Shown: positions 1-9,586 of the stretch, piece by piece | How the letters are laid out: each line of letters starts with the position of its first letter | Position numbering within the stretch: position 1 is the first letter of the stretch | DNA from: DASSUW01 sp963774155 | GTDB lineage: Bacteria; Actinomycetota; Thermoleophilia; Solirubrobacterales; Solirubrobacteraceae | DNA length: 64,000 nt | Assembly (NCBI GenBank): GCA_963774155.1 | Contig: CAVZDW010000010.1 | Coordinates: 62,001 to 126,000 of the forward strand | Direction of reading: 5' to 3' | Position numbers and translations under genes: made by a program | The notes under the pieces: model-generated | The model's input: only the letters and a program-made list of their open reading frames with translations | The model's database searches: none | What the model was told of the DNA's origin: nothing

Positions 1-752
1 AGGCGGACGAGGCCGGGGACGAGGTGGTGTACCGCCTCAACACGATCGCGGGCGGCCTTCTGCTCGCGTCTGGGTGGCACACCGGCGAGGGGGACGACGA
101 CGCTGCCGTCTGGACGATCGATGCCGATGCGATGAGCGCGGAGCGAGTTGACAACGAGGAGCTCGGCGGTTCGGGGAGGCAGCACATGAACCGGATCGTC
201 AGGGTCCCGGACACCGGCACGCTGGTGGGTGTCGGCGTCGACGGCGACGACGCAGGGGTATGGCTCTCCGAGGACGACGGGGAGAGCTGGCGCCGCGCGG
301 AGGCGCAGTCGAGCCTGGGCGGAGCGGGCAAGCAAGACATCTGGGACGCGACCCCGACCGCCGACGACGACATCATCGCCGTCGGTCGGGAGCAAGCCGG
401 GAACGACATGCTGGGTGTCACCTGGCACACGTCCGACGGCGAGACCTGGGAGCGGGGCGAGCCGATCGACGAGGATGCCCCCGTGCAGCTCCGTCGCGTG
501 TTCTGGTTGCAGCGACCGGCGCCGGACGGGACGACCCTCGTCGTGACCGGCCTGGTCGGGAACAACGCCGCGGTGTGGAGATCGCGAGACGGCACGAGCT
601 GGCAACGCGATTCCGACCCGTCGGGAGACTTCGAGAGCGATGCGGCGGGGCTGCGCGCCATGCGCTCCCGCGACTACCCCCTGATCGCCGTCGGCGCGAG
701 CGGGTCCCAGGACGACGAAGACGCCGGCGTCTGGATACGCAAGGACGAGTGA
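1..752 (+). CDS. BNR/sialidase-like repeat protein, 5' truncated by window edge
   Basis: The reading frame is open from the first bases, so the true N-terminus lies outside the window; the first in-window GTG is at 24. The visible part has repeated segments in which a variant of 'AxVWxSxDGxSW' recurs (for example GVWLSEDDGESW, TWHTSDGETWERG, AVWRSRDGTSWQRD), each preceded by a hydrophobic strand such as LVGVGVDG. That spacing is typical of BNR/WD-like beta-propeller blades found in exported proteins. It is followed seven bases later by another rightward gene, so the two are probably co-transcribed. The substrate cannot be inferred; no catalytic residues are recognisable. Confidence 0.6.
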   Translation, partial: ADEAGDEVVYRLNTIAGGLLLASGWHTGEGDDDAAVWTIDADAMSAERVDNEELGGSGRQHMNRIVRVPDTGTLVGVGVDGDDAGVWLSEDDGESWRRAEAQSSLGGAGKQDIWDATPTADDDIIAVGREQAGNDMLGVTWHTSDGETWERGEPIDEDAPVQLRRVFWLQRPAPDGTTLVVTGLVGNNAAVWRSRDGTSWQRDSDPSGDFESDAAGLRAMRSRDYPLIAVGASGSQDDEDAGVWIRKDE

Positions 753-759
753 GGAACGC

Positions 760-1905
760 ATGACCACCGTTGAGCAGGCCGAGCCGCCCGTCCTTCATCC
801 CGGCAACGGGAAGCCGTCGGACCTCGCGTCAGCCTTCACGGACGCGTTCGTGTCGGCTGCGCGCGCGCAGGAGACCGCCGCGGCAGAGGCGCACGTGGCG
901 GCCGCCGTCACGCTCGGGTGGTTCGTGGCTGCGCTCGCTCATCCCGGGCCGCCGCGCGACACGGCCGCTGCGGCGCGCGGCGACCTCGGACCGGTCGCCG
1001 GGATCACCGACGCGCAGATGGTCGACTACTGCGGCAGCCACTCGAAGGTCGCGTTCGCGAAGCTCAAGGACCTCGTCGCGGAGACCGCGCTCGCGCTGCC
1101 CGCGGAGCAACTGGACCGGTGCCTCGCCGCGGCGGACGCCGACGCTCGCCGCGGTGCCGCCGCCGACCTCGACAGCAAGGCCCTCGCCGTGCTCAGCGCG
1201 ACCGACATCCGCCTCGGCAAGGCCTACGCCGTCGGGCGCGGGCTGCAGACGCTGGCGACGCGCCCCGACCCGGACGCGACGCTGAAGAGCCACCTCACCG
1301 GGCCGGCCGTCGCGCCCGTCGTGGCGGCCATCGACGACCTCGGATCGGCGCTCGCACCCCACGCCGGGCACAGCGTCCGCGCCTCGATCCTCGAGTGGCG
1401 CGCCTCGATCGAGACGCGCAGCGACGTGGCGCCCGAGACGACCGAGACCTGGCTTCAGCTCGCCCGCCAGGGAGAGCTGTGGCGAGCGCTGCTGTCGGGA
1501 GAGAAGGCCGGTCTCGACATGCTCGAGATCGACGACTACCTGGACGCGGCGGAGCGCCTCGCACGCCGGATGCGCAAGCTGGCCGGGACGGTGCTCAAGC
1601 GGTTCTGGCTCCTCGTCGTCCTCATCGTCGCGCTGTTCGGCGGCGGCGTGGCGCTGATCGTCGCCACCGACACGGACGCGGCCCTGGTCGCCGGGGCCGG
1701 GACCATCCTGGCCAGCCTGGGACTGAGCTGGCGCGGGCTCGGGCGCTCCCTCGGCGGCCTCGCCGCCAAGCTCGAGCGCCCGCTCTGGGGCGCCGAGCTC
1801 GACACGGCGATCACGCAGGCGATCACACTGCTGCCGCGCGAGAAGGGTCGCGACACGACCGAGCAGCGGCGCAAGGTCGCGATCGCCCTGCGCGATCGTG
1901 CGTGA
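760..1905 (+). CDS. Membrane protein of unknown function, C-terminal transmembrane hairpin
   Basis: The 381-residue product starts at ATG after a GAGGAA-like ribosome site that overlaps the upstream gene's end. The first 280 residues are soluble, alanine-rich and helical. Two hydrophobic segments follow at about residues 284-306 and 309-326, separated by a short DTDA turn, and then about 55 basic residues. I recognise no family. Close spacing to the BNR-like gene suggests one operon; the topology would anchor a large cytoplasmic or periplasmic helical domain to the membrane. Function unknown. Confidence 0.65.
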   Translation: MTTVEQAEPPVLHPGNGKPSDLASAFTDAFVSAARAQETAAAEAHVAAAVTLGWFVAALAHPGPPRDTAAAARGDLGPVAGITDAQMVDYCGSHSKVAFAKLKDLVAETALALPAEQLDRCLAAADADARRGAAADLDSKALAVLSATDIRLGKAYAVGRGLQTLATRPDPDATLKSHLTGPAVAPVVAAIDDLGSALAPHAGHSVRASILEWRASIETRSDVAPETTETWLQLARQGELWRALLSGEKAGLDMLEIDDYLDAAERLARRMRKLAGTVLKRFWLLVVLIVALFGGGVALIVATDTDAALVAGAGTILASLGLSWRGLGRSLGGLAAKLERPLWGAELDTAITQAITLLPREKGRDTTEQRRKVAIALRDRA

Positions 1906-1914
1906 CCCGCCGGC

Positions 1915-4036
1915 TCAGCGAAGCGGCGCTCGGACGATCGCGCTGCGGGCGCCGCGCTCGGAGAAGGCGCTCGCGCTGACGACGTACGACTCGGCGGAGC
2001 CGGGCGGCAGCCGGAGCGTCACGACGCCCTCGCGCTGTCCGACGCGGACGCGGCGCGCCGTCGCGACATCCGGGGCACCGGGGCGGGCGACGCTGACCAC
2101 GAGGGTCAAGGCCGCGCGCCTCGCGAAGCGGTAGCGCACCGCCGCGCGCGCTCCCTCGCGGGTCGCGGTGATCTGCGGCTCGGGGACCTCGGCGCCCGTG
2201 CGCCGCGCGGCCGCCGTCGCCGACGCCTGCGCCGTTCCGACCGTGCACGCCGAGGCGGAGGAGTTGAAGCTGTTCGGCGCGCTCCACTTGCCCTGGCTGC
2301 GCGGCGCGACGGGGCTCGAGGACGACGCGCCCCACTTGCCTCGCCACGCCAGGAACGGCGTGGCCTGCGTGACGATCTCCAGCGCCGGCCGGACCTGGTA
2401 GCCGCCGCCGCGGTGGTAGTCGTCGGGATAGAAGCCGCGCGGGTTCACGCCCGCCGAGAAGTACGACGCGTGCGACGCGAGCGCGACGTACACGACCGGC
2501 GCGCCCCCGGACTTCGCGACCTGGCTCCAGGCGCAGCGCTCGCCGCCGCCGTGCTGGGCGTAGGTGGCGACGTCGGGCGCGCCGTCGGCGTTGAGGCCGA
2601 CCTGGATGAACTCCCAGTCGCCCTCGTGGACGCCGAACCCGAGGACGTTCTGCGGGTTGTAGTACGAGAACAGCCAGTACTGCAGCCACGTCTTGCCGCC
2701 CGAGGTCAGGACCCGCCCGTAGACGCGGTCGCCGTAGCCGGCGGCGCGCATCCGCTGGGCGTCCTGCTGGTAGGAGGCGTTGGCGGCATCGAGGTAGTCG
2801 GATGCGGTGGCCGTGCGGCCGTCGGCGTACGTGGGATCGCCGAGGAAGGCGAGCGAGAGGTTCGCCAGCGGGTCCGCCGGGTTGGCGGCGGCCAGCCGGG
2901 TGCCGCTGCCGCTGACGAGGTAGTTCTGGCGCGAGCCGCTCACGAAGTTGTCGGTCATCTCGGCGGCCGAGTCGGCGAAGTAGCTCTCCTGCGCCTCGTA
3001 GCGCAGGCCGGCGAGTACGCGCGCAGGAGGTCGGACGTGGAGAGCGGCGTCGCGGACGCCAGCGACGAGAGCGGGCTCTGGTTGTTGGCCTCGTCGCTCG
3101 CGGTGACGGCGTAGACGTAGGCCGTGCCGCCGGTGACCGCGGTGTCGGTGTAGGCGGAGGCGCTCAGCCGCGACGGCGTTGACGCGCGTGAACGGCCCGG
3201 CGGCGCTCGTGGCGCGGAAGACGTCGTAGCCGTCGAGGTCCGCGTCCCCGACGTCGCTCCAGTCGAGCTCGACGCGCTCGAGCCGGGGCGTCGCCGTCAG
3301 GCCGGCGGGCGCGGCCGGCGCCGTCGTGTCGGTCACGTCGCGCCCGGCCGCGAAGTGCGCGCGGATCGTCGCCTCCGGCAGCGCGGTGCCGTACACGGCG
3401 ACCTCGTCGGCGCGCCCGCGCGTGTACTGGCTCGTCGTGCCGTTGCGCATGACGTGCCAGGGCATCGTCGCGGCGGCCGTGCCGGCGCCCGTGCCGCTGT
3501 GCACGGGGTTGCCGTCCACGAAGAACGTCGTCGCGCCGTTGGCGGCGGTGAGCGCCAGGTGGTGCCACCCATGGCGGATGTCCGAGGTGGCGCACCGACG
3601 TCGTGAACGTCGTGCCGGCGACGCGGTAGGCGACGCTGCCGCCGCTGTCGAACGCCACGATCCAGCCTCCCGACGCCGTCGAGTCGCGCATGACGGCCAC
3701 GCCGCCCTCCCAGAAGAACCAGCCCTCGACGGTGCCGGTCGCCGCGATCGGAGCGACGCCGGTCTGCAGCTCGTCGTCGACGCCGTCGAAGCGCGCCGAC
3801 GGGTCGGCGTCCCAGCTCAAGGCACCGCGGGCGCCAAGGCCGGGGCCGCCCACGTACGTGCCGTTCGCCCCGCCCTTCGCGTCGCTCGCCACGGTCCCCG
3901 AGACCTCGCCCAAGCGCCAGTACGCGGTCAGCCCGGGCGTCGATTTCACGAGGTCGGCGTAGCCGCCCTGCGCCCCGGCGGCAGACGGGAACGCGGCGAT
4001 CGCCGCCAGCGTTCCGATCAGCACTGCCCGCCTCAC
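1915..4036 (-). pseudogene. Secreted LamG + Fn3 + Vps62-like protein, disrupted by three apparent frameshifts
   Basis: A GTG start at 4036 gives a signal peptide (MRRAVLIGTLAAIAAF, SAAGAQ cleavage region) and a LamG/concanavalin-like domain with AYWRLGE and ARFDGVDD. Near 3588 the frame changes: DIRHGWHHLALTAANG and FFVDGNPV continue the domain in a second frame. Near 3170 it changes again, so that an Fn3 strand (SRLSASAYTDTAV, then TAYVYAVTASDEANN) is in a third frame. Near 3015 it returns to the second frame, where a Vps62-like domain begins (YEAQESYFADSAAEM, later VHEGDWEFIQVGLN and YVALASHASYF). Restoring one C near 3015 gives a natural join, LLRAYSPALRYEAQ. Either the gene is recently inactivated or the sequence has small indel errors; neighbouring genes are intact. 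Confidence 0.75.
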
Positions 4037-4160
4037 CGCGCCACTCTACGGCGCGTCGTAACGGCAAGAGCAGCCTCGCCGTACGATCGCTGACGGGGCG
4101 TCCGCACGCCCTCCGCGACGGGAGTAGCGTCGCACGCCAGTCTCTAACGAGAGGAGCACG

Positions 4161-4481
4161 ATGTACGCCAGCATCCGGCGGTATCGGATGGGCTCAGGCT
4201 CGATGGACGACGCAATGCACCTCGCGGACACCGAGCTCGCCGATCTGCTCGCCGAGCAGCCCGGCTTCGTCGACTATCAGGCCGTCGCCACGGGCGACAA
4301 CATGATCACGTCGATCACGATCTTCGACGACGAGGAGCAGTGCCTCGCCTCGAACGACATGGCCGCCGAGTTCGTGCGCGAGCACCTCGGGTCATTCCAG
4401 ATCGAGCGCCTCGACGTCGCCGGCGGCGAGGTCATGGTCAGCCGCGCGGCCGAGAAGGTTCTCGAGCCGGCGCATCACTGA
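4161..4481 (+). CDS. Antibiotic biosynthesis monooxygenase (ABM)-like dimeric alpha/beta barrel protein
   Basis: The 106-residue protein begins at ATG behind a strong AGAGGAG site. It has the fold signature of small ABM/dimeric alpha-beta barrel proteins: an N-terminal strand (MYASIRRYRM), an amphipathic helix, the LLAEQPGFVDYQAV segment and a second strand (MITSITIFDDEEQC). Such proteins include heme-degrading and quinol monooxygenases as well as many uncharacterised proteins. Substrate unknown. It is divergent from the broken LamG gene, with about 124 bases between them that must hold its promoter. Confidence 0.7.
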   Translation: MYASIRRYRMGSGSMDDAMHLADTELADLLAEQPGFVDYQAVATGDNMITSITIFDDEEQCLASNDMAAEFVREHLGSFQIERLDVAGGEVMVSRAAEKVLEPAHH

Positions 4482-4518
4482 GTACCAATGGCGGGAGCGG
4501 CGCGGCTGCACGCGCCGC

Positions 4519-4707
4519 TCACTCCGCCGGCAGGATGATCCAGAGCGCGCCGTAGAGCAGGAACTGCGGGCCGGGCAGGAGGCAGGAGATCACGAAGAGC
4601 AACCGGACCTGCCACGCCTTCATGTCGAAGCGCCGCGCGAGTGCCACGCACACGCCGGCGATCACCCGGCCGTGGCGGGGACGCACGAGAGCGGTCGATC
4701 GAGCCAT
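4519..4707 (-). CDS. PspC domain membrane protein
   Basis: This 62-residue protein is essentially one PspC domain: RPRHGRVIAGVCVALARRF, then a short amphipathic link and a hydrophobic segment (VRLLFVISCLLPGPQFLLYGALW) ending in ILPAE. In the family, PspC proteins act at the membrane in envelope-stress responses or serve as membrane anchors. No other phage-shock gene is adjacent. The product is at the minimal size for the family, so it is probably a stand-alone version. Confidence 0.85.
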   Translation of the reverse strand: MARSTALVRPRHGRVIAGVCVALARRFDMKAWQVRLLFVISCLLPGPQFLLYGALWIILPAE

Positions 4708-4764
4708 GCAGCGAGCCTAGCGCCGGCTTGACGCGGGCGGCCTCGAGGAGTAGGACAACCGGTG

Positions 4765-5184
4765 ATGGAGGACACGCGTCACGTCCTGATCATCGCCAAC
4801 CGCACCGCCGCGACCCCGGCACTGCTCGCGGAGGTCCACGAGCGAGCCACGCGGGGACCCTGCCGCTTCACGCTGCTCGTGCCGCGGCCGTTCTGGGATG
4901 CCGACACCGAGGAATCGGCCATCACGCTGGAGCTGGCCATTCCGGTGCTGGAGGAGGCGGCCGGGGGCCAGGTCGAGGGACTCGTCGGCGCCGAGGACCC
5001 GTTCCTGGCGCTCACGGCCGCGCTTGAAGCGGAGCCCTACCACGAGATCATCATCTCGACGCTCCCGGAGCGCATCTCCCACTGGCTCCATATCGACCTC
5101 CCTTCCCGCGCGCGGCGACTCGGCCTCCCGGTCACGGTCGTGACGGCCAAGAAGGCCGATCGCCCTCTCGCGTCGGCCCGCTGA
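4765..5184 (+). CDS. Universal-stress-like nucleotide-binding fold protein
   Basis: Tandem GTG and ATG codons lie at 4762 and 4765; I use the ATG. The protein of about 139 residues has a Rossmann-like pattern: HVLIIANRTAATPALLAEV, then ITLELAIPVLEEA and YHEIIISTLPERISHWLH, and it closes with RRLGLPVTVVTAK. These elements recall the actinobacterial UspA-like proteins often annotated beside permeases. No ATP-binding GXXG loop is obvious. The 3' end overlaps the convergent downstream gene by about 50 bases. Confidence 0.6.
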   Translation: MEDTRHVLIIANRTAATPALLAEVHERATRGPCRFTLLVPRPFWDADTEESAITLELAIPVLEEAAGGQVEGLVGAEDPFLALTAALEAEPYHEIIISTLPERISHWLHIDLPSRARRLGLPVTVVTAKKADRPLASAR

Positions 5185-5713
5185 GCCGGCCCCGCACAGG
5201 GTGTCGGCGGACCACCAGCGCCACCAGCACGAGAAGGGTCACGGCGGCGAGGATGGGCACGACCGGCGGGTCGCTGTCCGACGGTGCCGCAGCGGGCTGT
5301 GGCGGCGCGACGTCGGCGGCGCCGGCCGGGAAGCCCGGGAGCCTGGCGGCGGGCAGCGCGGCGAGACCGCGGGTGAGGCGATCGAGTCCAGGGCGGAGCT
5401 CCGGCCGCACGGCCAGCCAGTTCCCGTCCTCGGCGAGCAGCCGTCCGGCTGACGGGACCCATGACGACTGGAAGTGCTCGAAGGTCTGGTGGCCGTCGCC
5501 GATGGCCATGGTCAGCCGGTAGAACGGCGCCGGAGCTTCCGGCGCACTGGTCGGCGGCCCGATGTCGATCATCCCGCGCATCAGGCCGGGGGCCTTCGAC
5601 GACGCGCACTCGCCCACGCCGCAGGCGGTGACGGATTGGACCTCCTTGGATGCCGCGGAGGAGGGAACGGCGAGCGAGGCCAGCAGGACGGTGAGGAGAA
5701 CGAGGCGTCGCAT
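5132..5713 (-). CDS. Secreted or membrane-anchored protein of unknown function
   Basis: The likely start is the ATG at 5713 (MRRLVLLTVLLASLAV), which gives a standard signal peptide; an in-frame start at 5728 adds five residues. A conserved-looking ectodomain of about 100 residues contains three cysteines (TACGVGECASS) and the segment TMAIGDGHQTFEHFQSSW. A proline/alanine-rich linker leads to a transmembrane segment (VVPILAAVTLLVLVALVV) and a basic tail. This is the layout of a cell-surface protein anchored by its C-terminus. No family recognised. It runs in the same direction as the MMPL gene upstream, but a strong hairpin separates them. Confidence 0.6.
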   Translation of the reverse strand: MRRLVLLTVLLASLAVPSSAASKEVQSVTACGVGECASSKAPGLMRGMIDIGPPTSAPEAPAPFYRLTMAIGDGHQTFEHFQSSWVPSAGRLLAEDGNWLAVRPELRPGLDRLTRGLAALPAARLPGFPAGAADVAPPQPAAAPSDSDPPVVPILAAVTLLVLVALVVRRHPVRGRLSGPTREGDRPSWPSRP

Positions 5714-5763
5714 CACCACCCCATACACCGGCCGGCGATCCGGCGTTCCCTCACGCGAACGAC

Positions 5764-5800
5764 CGACGCCGCCGTGCCCGCTGCGGGCACGACGGCGTCG
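5764..5800 (-). terminator. Hairpin terminator downstream of the MMPL gene
   Basis: The arms CGACGCCGCCGTGCCCG and CGGGCACGACGGCGTCG pair with a single internal mismatch around a CTG loop. The element lies 11 bases beyond the stop of the leftward MMPL gene. There is no T-run, as is common for terminators in very GC-rich actinobacteria. Confidence 0.75.
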
Positions 5801-5811
5801 TCATCGACCTT

Positions 5812-8016
5812 CTAGCCGGCGACGGGCTCCGGCTCGCGCTCGCGCGGCGTCGGGCCGGCCGGGGGCTCGTCGTCCGAGTCCGAGTCCGGGCGCTCGATGT
5901 GCAGGTGCGGCAGGCGCTTGTCGAGCCACTCCGGCATCCACCACATCGCCGGTCCGGCGAGGTGCATGACCGCCGGCAGCAAGAGGAGCCGGATGATGAA
6001 CGCGTCGATGAAGATCGCCGCGGCGAATCCGACGCCCATCATGGCCAGCGCCCGCTCGTTGCCGATCGCGAAGGCGCCGAAGACCGCGATCATGATGATC
6101 GCCGCCGCCGTCACCACGCGGCCGGTCATCGCCAGGCCGTGCTGCACCGCGTACTTCGCGTCACGGGTGTGGACCCACTCCTCGTGCATGCGGGAGACGA
6201 GGAAGACCTCGTAGTCCATGGACAACCCGAACACGACCGCGAAGACCATGATCGGGAGGAACGACTCGATCGGGCCGGTCGCGTCGCCGAACAGGCCGGC
6301 GAGGTTGCCGTCCTGGAAGATCAGCGTCACGACGCCGAACGCTCCGGCGATCGACAGCAGGTTGAAGATGCCGGCCTTGACCGGGATCAGCAGCGAGCGG
6401 AAGACGACCGCCAGCAGGAGCAGCGAGAGCCCGACCACGACGCCGATGAACAGCGGGAGCTTGTCCCGGATCGTCTGGGCGAAGTCGAGGTTGCTCGCCG
6501 TCGTGCCGCCGATCGACACCTGCGCGCCGGTCTCGGCCTCGATCGGTGGCAGGGTCACGTCGCGCGCCTGCCGGACGACCTCGTCGGTCCGCTCGTCCTG
6601 CGGCGTGGTCTCCGGGTAGGCGATCATCGTCGCGGTGTCGCCGGCCTCGTTGAGCTGTGGCGGCAGGACCTGCGCGATCCCGGGCTGAGCGCCCAGCGCG
6701 TCGCCGATCTGCCCGAGCGCGGCGTCGTCGCCGGGGTTCTGGAGCTCGACGGCGAGCAGGAGCGGGGCGTTGAAGCCCGGCCCGAAGCCCTCCTTGAGCA
6801 GGTCGTAGGCGATCCGCGTCGTGTCGTCCTTCTTGTACGTGCTGGCGTCGCTCGTCGCCAGGCGCATGTGGGTCGCCGGCCATGCCAGCGCGACCAGCAC
6901 GATGAGCGCGGCGATCGCCACCGGCAGCGGCCGGCGCGCGACGAAGCCGCTCCAGCGCGCGGCGAAGCCGGTCTCGCGATCGGCGAGGTTGGGGTCGCCG
7001 TCGCCGTCGCCGTTCTTCGCCGGCTTGACGCGCCCGCCGATCTTGCTCAGGATCGCCGGCATCAGCGTCAGCGCGGCGACCATGGTGAACAGCACCGACA
7101 GCGCGGCGGCGATCGCGGGGCCGTAGAGGAACGAGATGCCGAGCAGCAGCATGCCGAGCATGGCGATCACGACCACGACGCCCGCGAAGAGGACGGCGCG
7201 GCCGGACGTGTCGATCGCGACCAGCGTCGCGTCGCGCACGTCGCGCCCGGCGCCGCGTTCCAATCGGAAGCGGTTGAGGATCAGGAGCGCGTAGTCGATG
7301 CCGACGCCGATGCCGATCATCGCGGCCAGCTGCGGCGACCAGTCGACGACGTCGATCAGCCGGGTCCCGACCACCGCCATGATCCCGAGGCTCACGACCA
7401 TCGCGAACAGGGCGTTGAGCAGCGGCAGCCCCATGGCGACCACGCCGAGCGTCAGGAACAGCACGACCGCCGCGACGAGGAGGCCGAAGATCTCACCGGC
7501 GCCGCCCTGCTCGGCGGTCGACCAGTGGATGACGTCGCCGCCGAGCGCCACCTGGACGCCGCCCTTGCCGTCGAGCGCGAGCGTGTCCTCGGCCATCGTC
7601 TTGATCGCCGGTGGATCGACCTCGCCCGCGGCCTTGCGGAACTGGATCTGGGCGAAGGTGATCCTGCCGTCCTCGGAGACGGCCGCGTTCTCGGCGAACG
7701 GATCGCCGACCGCGAGCACCTCGGGCGACTTCGCGATCTCGGCGCGAACCGCCTCGATCTCTGGGCGGTTGCCCTCGTCGAGCACGCCGCCTTGATCGAC
7801 CGCGAAGACCACGCTGGCGGTATCGCCGGACTGCTCCGGGAACTTCTCGCTCAGCAGGTCGTAGGTCCGTTGCGACTCCGTGCCCGGAAGCTGGAAGTTG
7901 TTGACGAACTCGCCGGCGGCGGTCGCCCACAGCGCGATCGAGACGATGAAAGCGCCGACCCAGAGGCCGATCACGGTGCGGCGCCGATCGTGGCACCAGG
8001 CAGCAAGTTTGCGCAT
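5812..8016 (-). CDS. MMPL family RND-type transporter
   Basis: The 734-residue protein has the MMPL layout twice over: an N-terminal transmembrane helix (VIGLWVGAFIVSIALWATA), a large exported loop with the NNFQLPGTESQ segment, then a helix bundle, repeated in the second half. The helix 4-6 segment (AAMIGIGVGIDYALLILNRFR, and FGLSMDYEVFLVSRMHEEW in the second repeat) carries the family's conserved GxxxDY motif. MMPL proteins export lipids or hydrophobic compounds using the proton gradient. The C-terminus is a short acidic, proline-rich tail. It stands alone with a hairpin after it, so it is probably monocistronic; the substrate is unknown. Confidence 0.92.
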   Translation of the reverse strand: MRKLAAWCHDRRRTVIGLWVGAFIVSIALWATAAGEFVNNFQLPGTESQRTYDLLSEKFPEQSGDTASVVFAVDQGGVLDEGNRPEIEAVRAEIAKSPEVLAVGDPFAENAAVSEDGRITFAQIQFRKAAGEVDPPAIKTMAEDTLALDGKGGVQVALGGDVIHWSTAEQGGAGEIFGLLVAAVVLFLTLGVVAMGLPLLNALFAMVVSLGIMAVVGTRLIDVVDWSPQLAAMIGIGVGIDYALLILNRFRLERGAGRDVRDATLVAIDTSGRAVLFAGVVVVIAMLGMLLLGISFLYGPAIAAALSVLFTMVAALTLMPAILSKIGGRVKPAKNGDGDGDPNLADRETGFAARWSGFVARRPLPVAIAALIVLVALAWPATHMRLATSDASTYKKDDTTRIAYDLLKEGFGPGFNAPLLLAVELQNPGDDAALGQIGDALGAQPGIAQVLPPQLNEAGDTATMIAYPETTPQDERTDEVVRQARDVTLPPIEAETGAQVSIGGTTASNLDFAQTIRDKLPLFIGVVVGLSLLLLAVVFRSLLIPVKAGIFNLLSIAGAFGVVTLIFQDGNLAGLFGDATGPIESFLPIMVFAVVFGLSMDYEVFLVSRMHEEWVHTRDAKYAVQHGLAMTGRVVTAAAIIMIAVFGAFAIGNERALAMMGVGFAAAIFIDAFIIRLLLLPAVMHLAGPAMWWMPEWLDKRLPHLHIERPDSDSDDEPPAGPTPREREPEPVAG

Positions 8017-8118
8017 ACGGCGAAGCTACCGGCGCTTTCCCTACCGTTCGAAGGGGCTACCCGTACCGCTATGGGTCGGGTGGCCTCAGTGGCCCCGCGT
8101 CCGGGTAGGCCGTGAGCG

Positions 8119-9516
8119 ATGCCCGACTTCGAGGTGCATTTCGAGGAGTTCCTGCACGTCGCGGGACTCGGCCACGACAAGGCCCTGATCGCCTGGGGCG
8201 GCTTCTACTTCCGGCGCGGAGACTCGCCCTACGGCGAGTGGCGGATCGTCGACGACGAGGAGCTCGCCGAGGTGGCGCCGACGCCGCGGACCGAGACGAT
8301 CGGCGCCGGCTCGGAGCCGTTCGGGCACGCCGTCGTGGAGGCCACGCACGACGGTCGCGTCGTCGCCCGCGCGGAGACCGGCGAGCACAACCACGTCTGG
8401 CTCGACGGCCTCCAGCCGGACACGGAGTACCGCTACCGCGTCGAGGTCGACGGCCGGCCGTGGGGCGAGGGTGCGCTGCTCGACTGGAGTGTCGAGGAGG
8501 CCACGCTGGTCGACGCCGGCGGCCGCTACGACAACCGCTTCCGCACGTTTCCCTCGGTCGACGCGAACGTGCCGGTCACGTTCGCCGTGCTCGGCGACTT
8601 CGGGGTCGGCATCGTCGACGGGCGGCTGGACGGCGTCCGCCAGCTGCTCGTCGCCGGCGCGCTGGAGCGGGCGATCGACACTCGGGCCGTCCGGCTCGTC
8701 ATCACGACCGGCGACAACATCTACCTCGGCCACCAGGACACGGCCGGCACGGGCAACGAGGACGACGAGTGGTACTCGAGCTTCTACCAGCCCTATCGCT
8801 ACGTCCTCAACCGCGTGCCGTTCTTCCCGACGGTCGGCAACCACGACGCCGGTGACAGCGAGAGCTCCGACGACCGCGACCAGCTCACCGACAACCTCTT
8901 CCTCGACCATCGCTTCCGGCCGGAGGTCGAGGCCGGCTCTGCGTCGCTCGATCCCGGCCTCTTCTACCGCTTCCAGGTGGGCGCGAACCTGGAGTTCATC
9001 TGCATCGACACGTCGATCGCCACCGGCATGGACGTGGAGCACTACTTCGACGATCCGGCGCACAGCCGCTGGGTCGAGGAGACGCTGCGCGGGGACGGCG
9101 CCCGCTGGCGGATCCCGTTCTCGCACCACCCGCCGTACTGCGCCGGGCCCGAGCACACCAACACGCCGGGAATGGTGGAACGGCTCGTCCCGCTGTTCGA
9201 GGAGGCCGGCGTCCGCCTCGTGCTCAGCGGGCACGAGCACAACTTCCAGTACGCGGTCGTCAACGACATCCACTACGTGGTGAGCGGGGCGGCGGGGAAG
9301 CTCAGGCCGGAGGCGCCGCAGCAGTTCGAGCAGGCACACACGCGCGCGTGGGCCGCTGCCGGCCACTTCCTCCTCGGCCGCGCGGACGAGCACGGCGTGG
9401 TCCTCGAGGCCCTCGCCGGCGTCCGCGAGGACGGATCGTTCGAGCCGATCGAGCCCGTCGATCCCGACGGCCGTCCGGCCGCTCCCAGACTGGAAATCAA
9501 GCCCGCACCTAGCTAG
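8119..9516 (+). CDS. Purple acid phosphatase-like metallophosphoesterase
   Basis: The 465-residue protein has an N-terminal beta domain (to about residue 150, with HNHVWLDGLQPDTEYRYRVEVDG like a purple acid phosphatase/Fn3 N-domain) followed by a metallophosphatase domain. Metal ligands occur in order: GDFG, TTGDNIY, VGNHD, FSHHPPY and LSGHEHN. There is no signal peptide, so an intracellular location is predicted, which is unusual for this class. It probably hydrolyses phosphomonoesters or diesters. Transcription is divergent from the MMPL gene, with the start on ATG 8119. Confidence 0.85.
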   Translation: MPDFEVHFEEFLHVAGLGHDKALIAWGGFYFRRGDSPYGEWRIVDDEELAEVAPTPRTETIGAGSEPFGHAVVEATHDGRVVARAETGEHNHVWLDGLQPDTEYRYRVEVDGRPWGEGALLDWSVEEATLVDAGGRYDNRFRTFPSVDANVPVTFAVLGDFGVGIVDGRLDGVRQLLVAGALERAIDTRAVRLVITTGDNIYLGHQDTAGTGNEDDEWYSSFYQPYRYVLNRVPFFPTVGNHDAGDSESSDDRDQLTDNLFLDHRFRPEVEAGSASLDPGLFYRFQVGANLEFICIDTSIATGMDVEHYFDDPAHSRWVEETLRGDGARWRIPFSHHPPYCAGPEHTNTPGMVERLVPLFEEAGVRLVLSGHEHNFQYAVVNDIHYVVSGAAGKLRPEAPQQFEQAHTRAWAAAGHFLLGRADEHGVVLEALAGVREDGSFEPIEPVDPDGRPAAPRLEIKPAPS

Positions 9517-9586
9517 CGCCAAGGAGACGCCAACCACCGTCGCGGAGTCTTGCTGGGCCACCTCGTCCCCAAGGAGCCCCGGCAAA

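Noticed and set aside
5899..8115. A 738-codon open frame on the plus strand opposite the MMPL gene
   Set aside because: It is the antisense of a well-supported MMPL transporter; the product is rich in Arg, Asp and His with no domain, as expected for an antisense frame in very GC-rich DNA.
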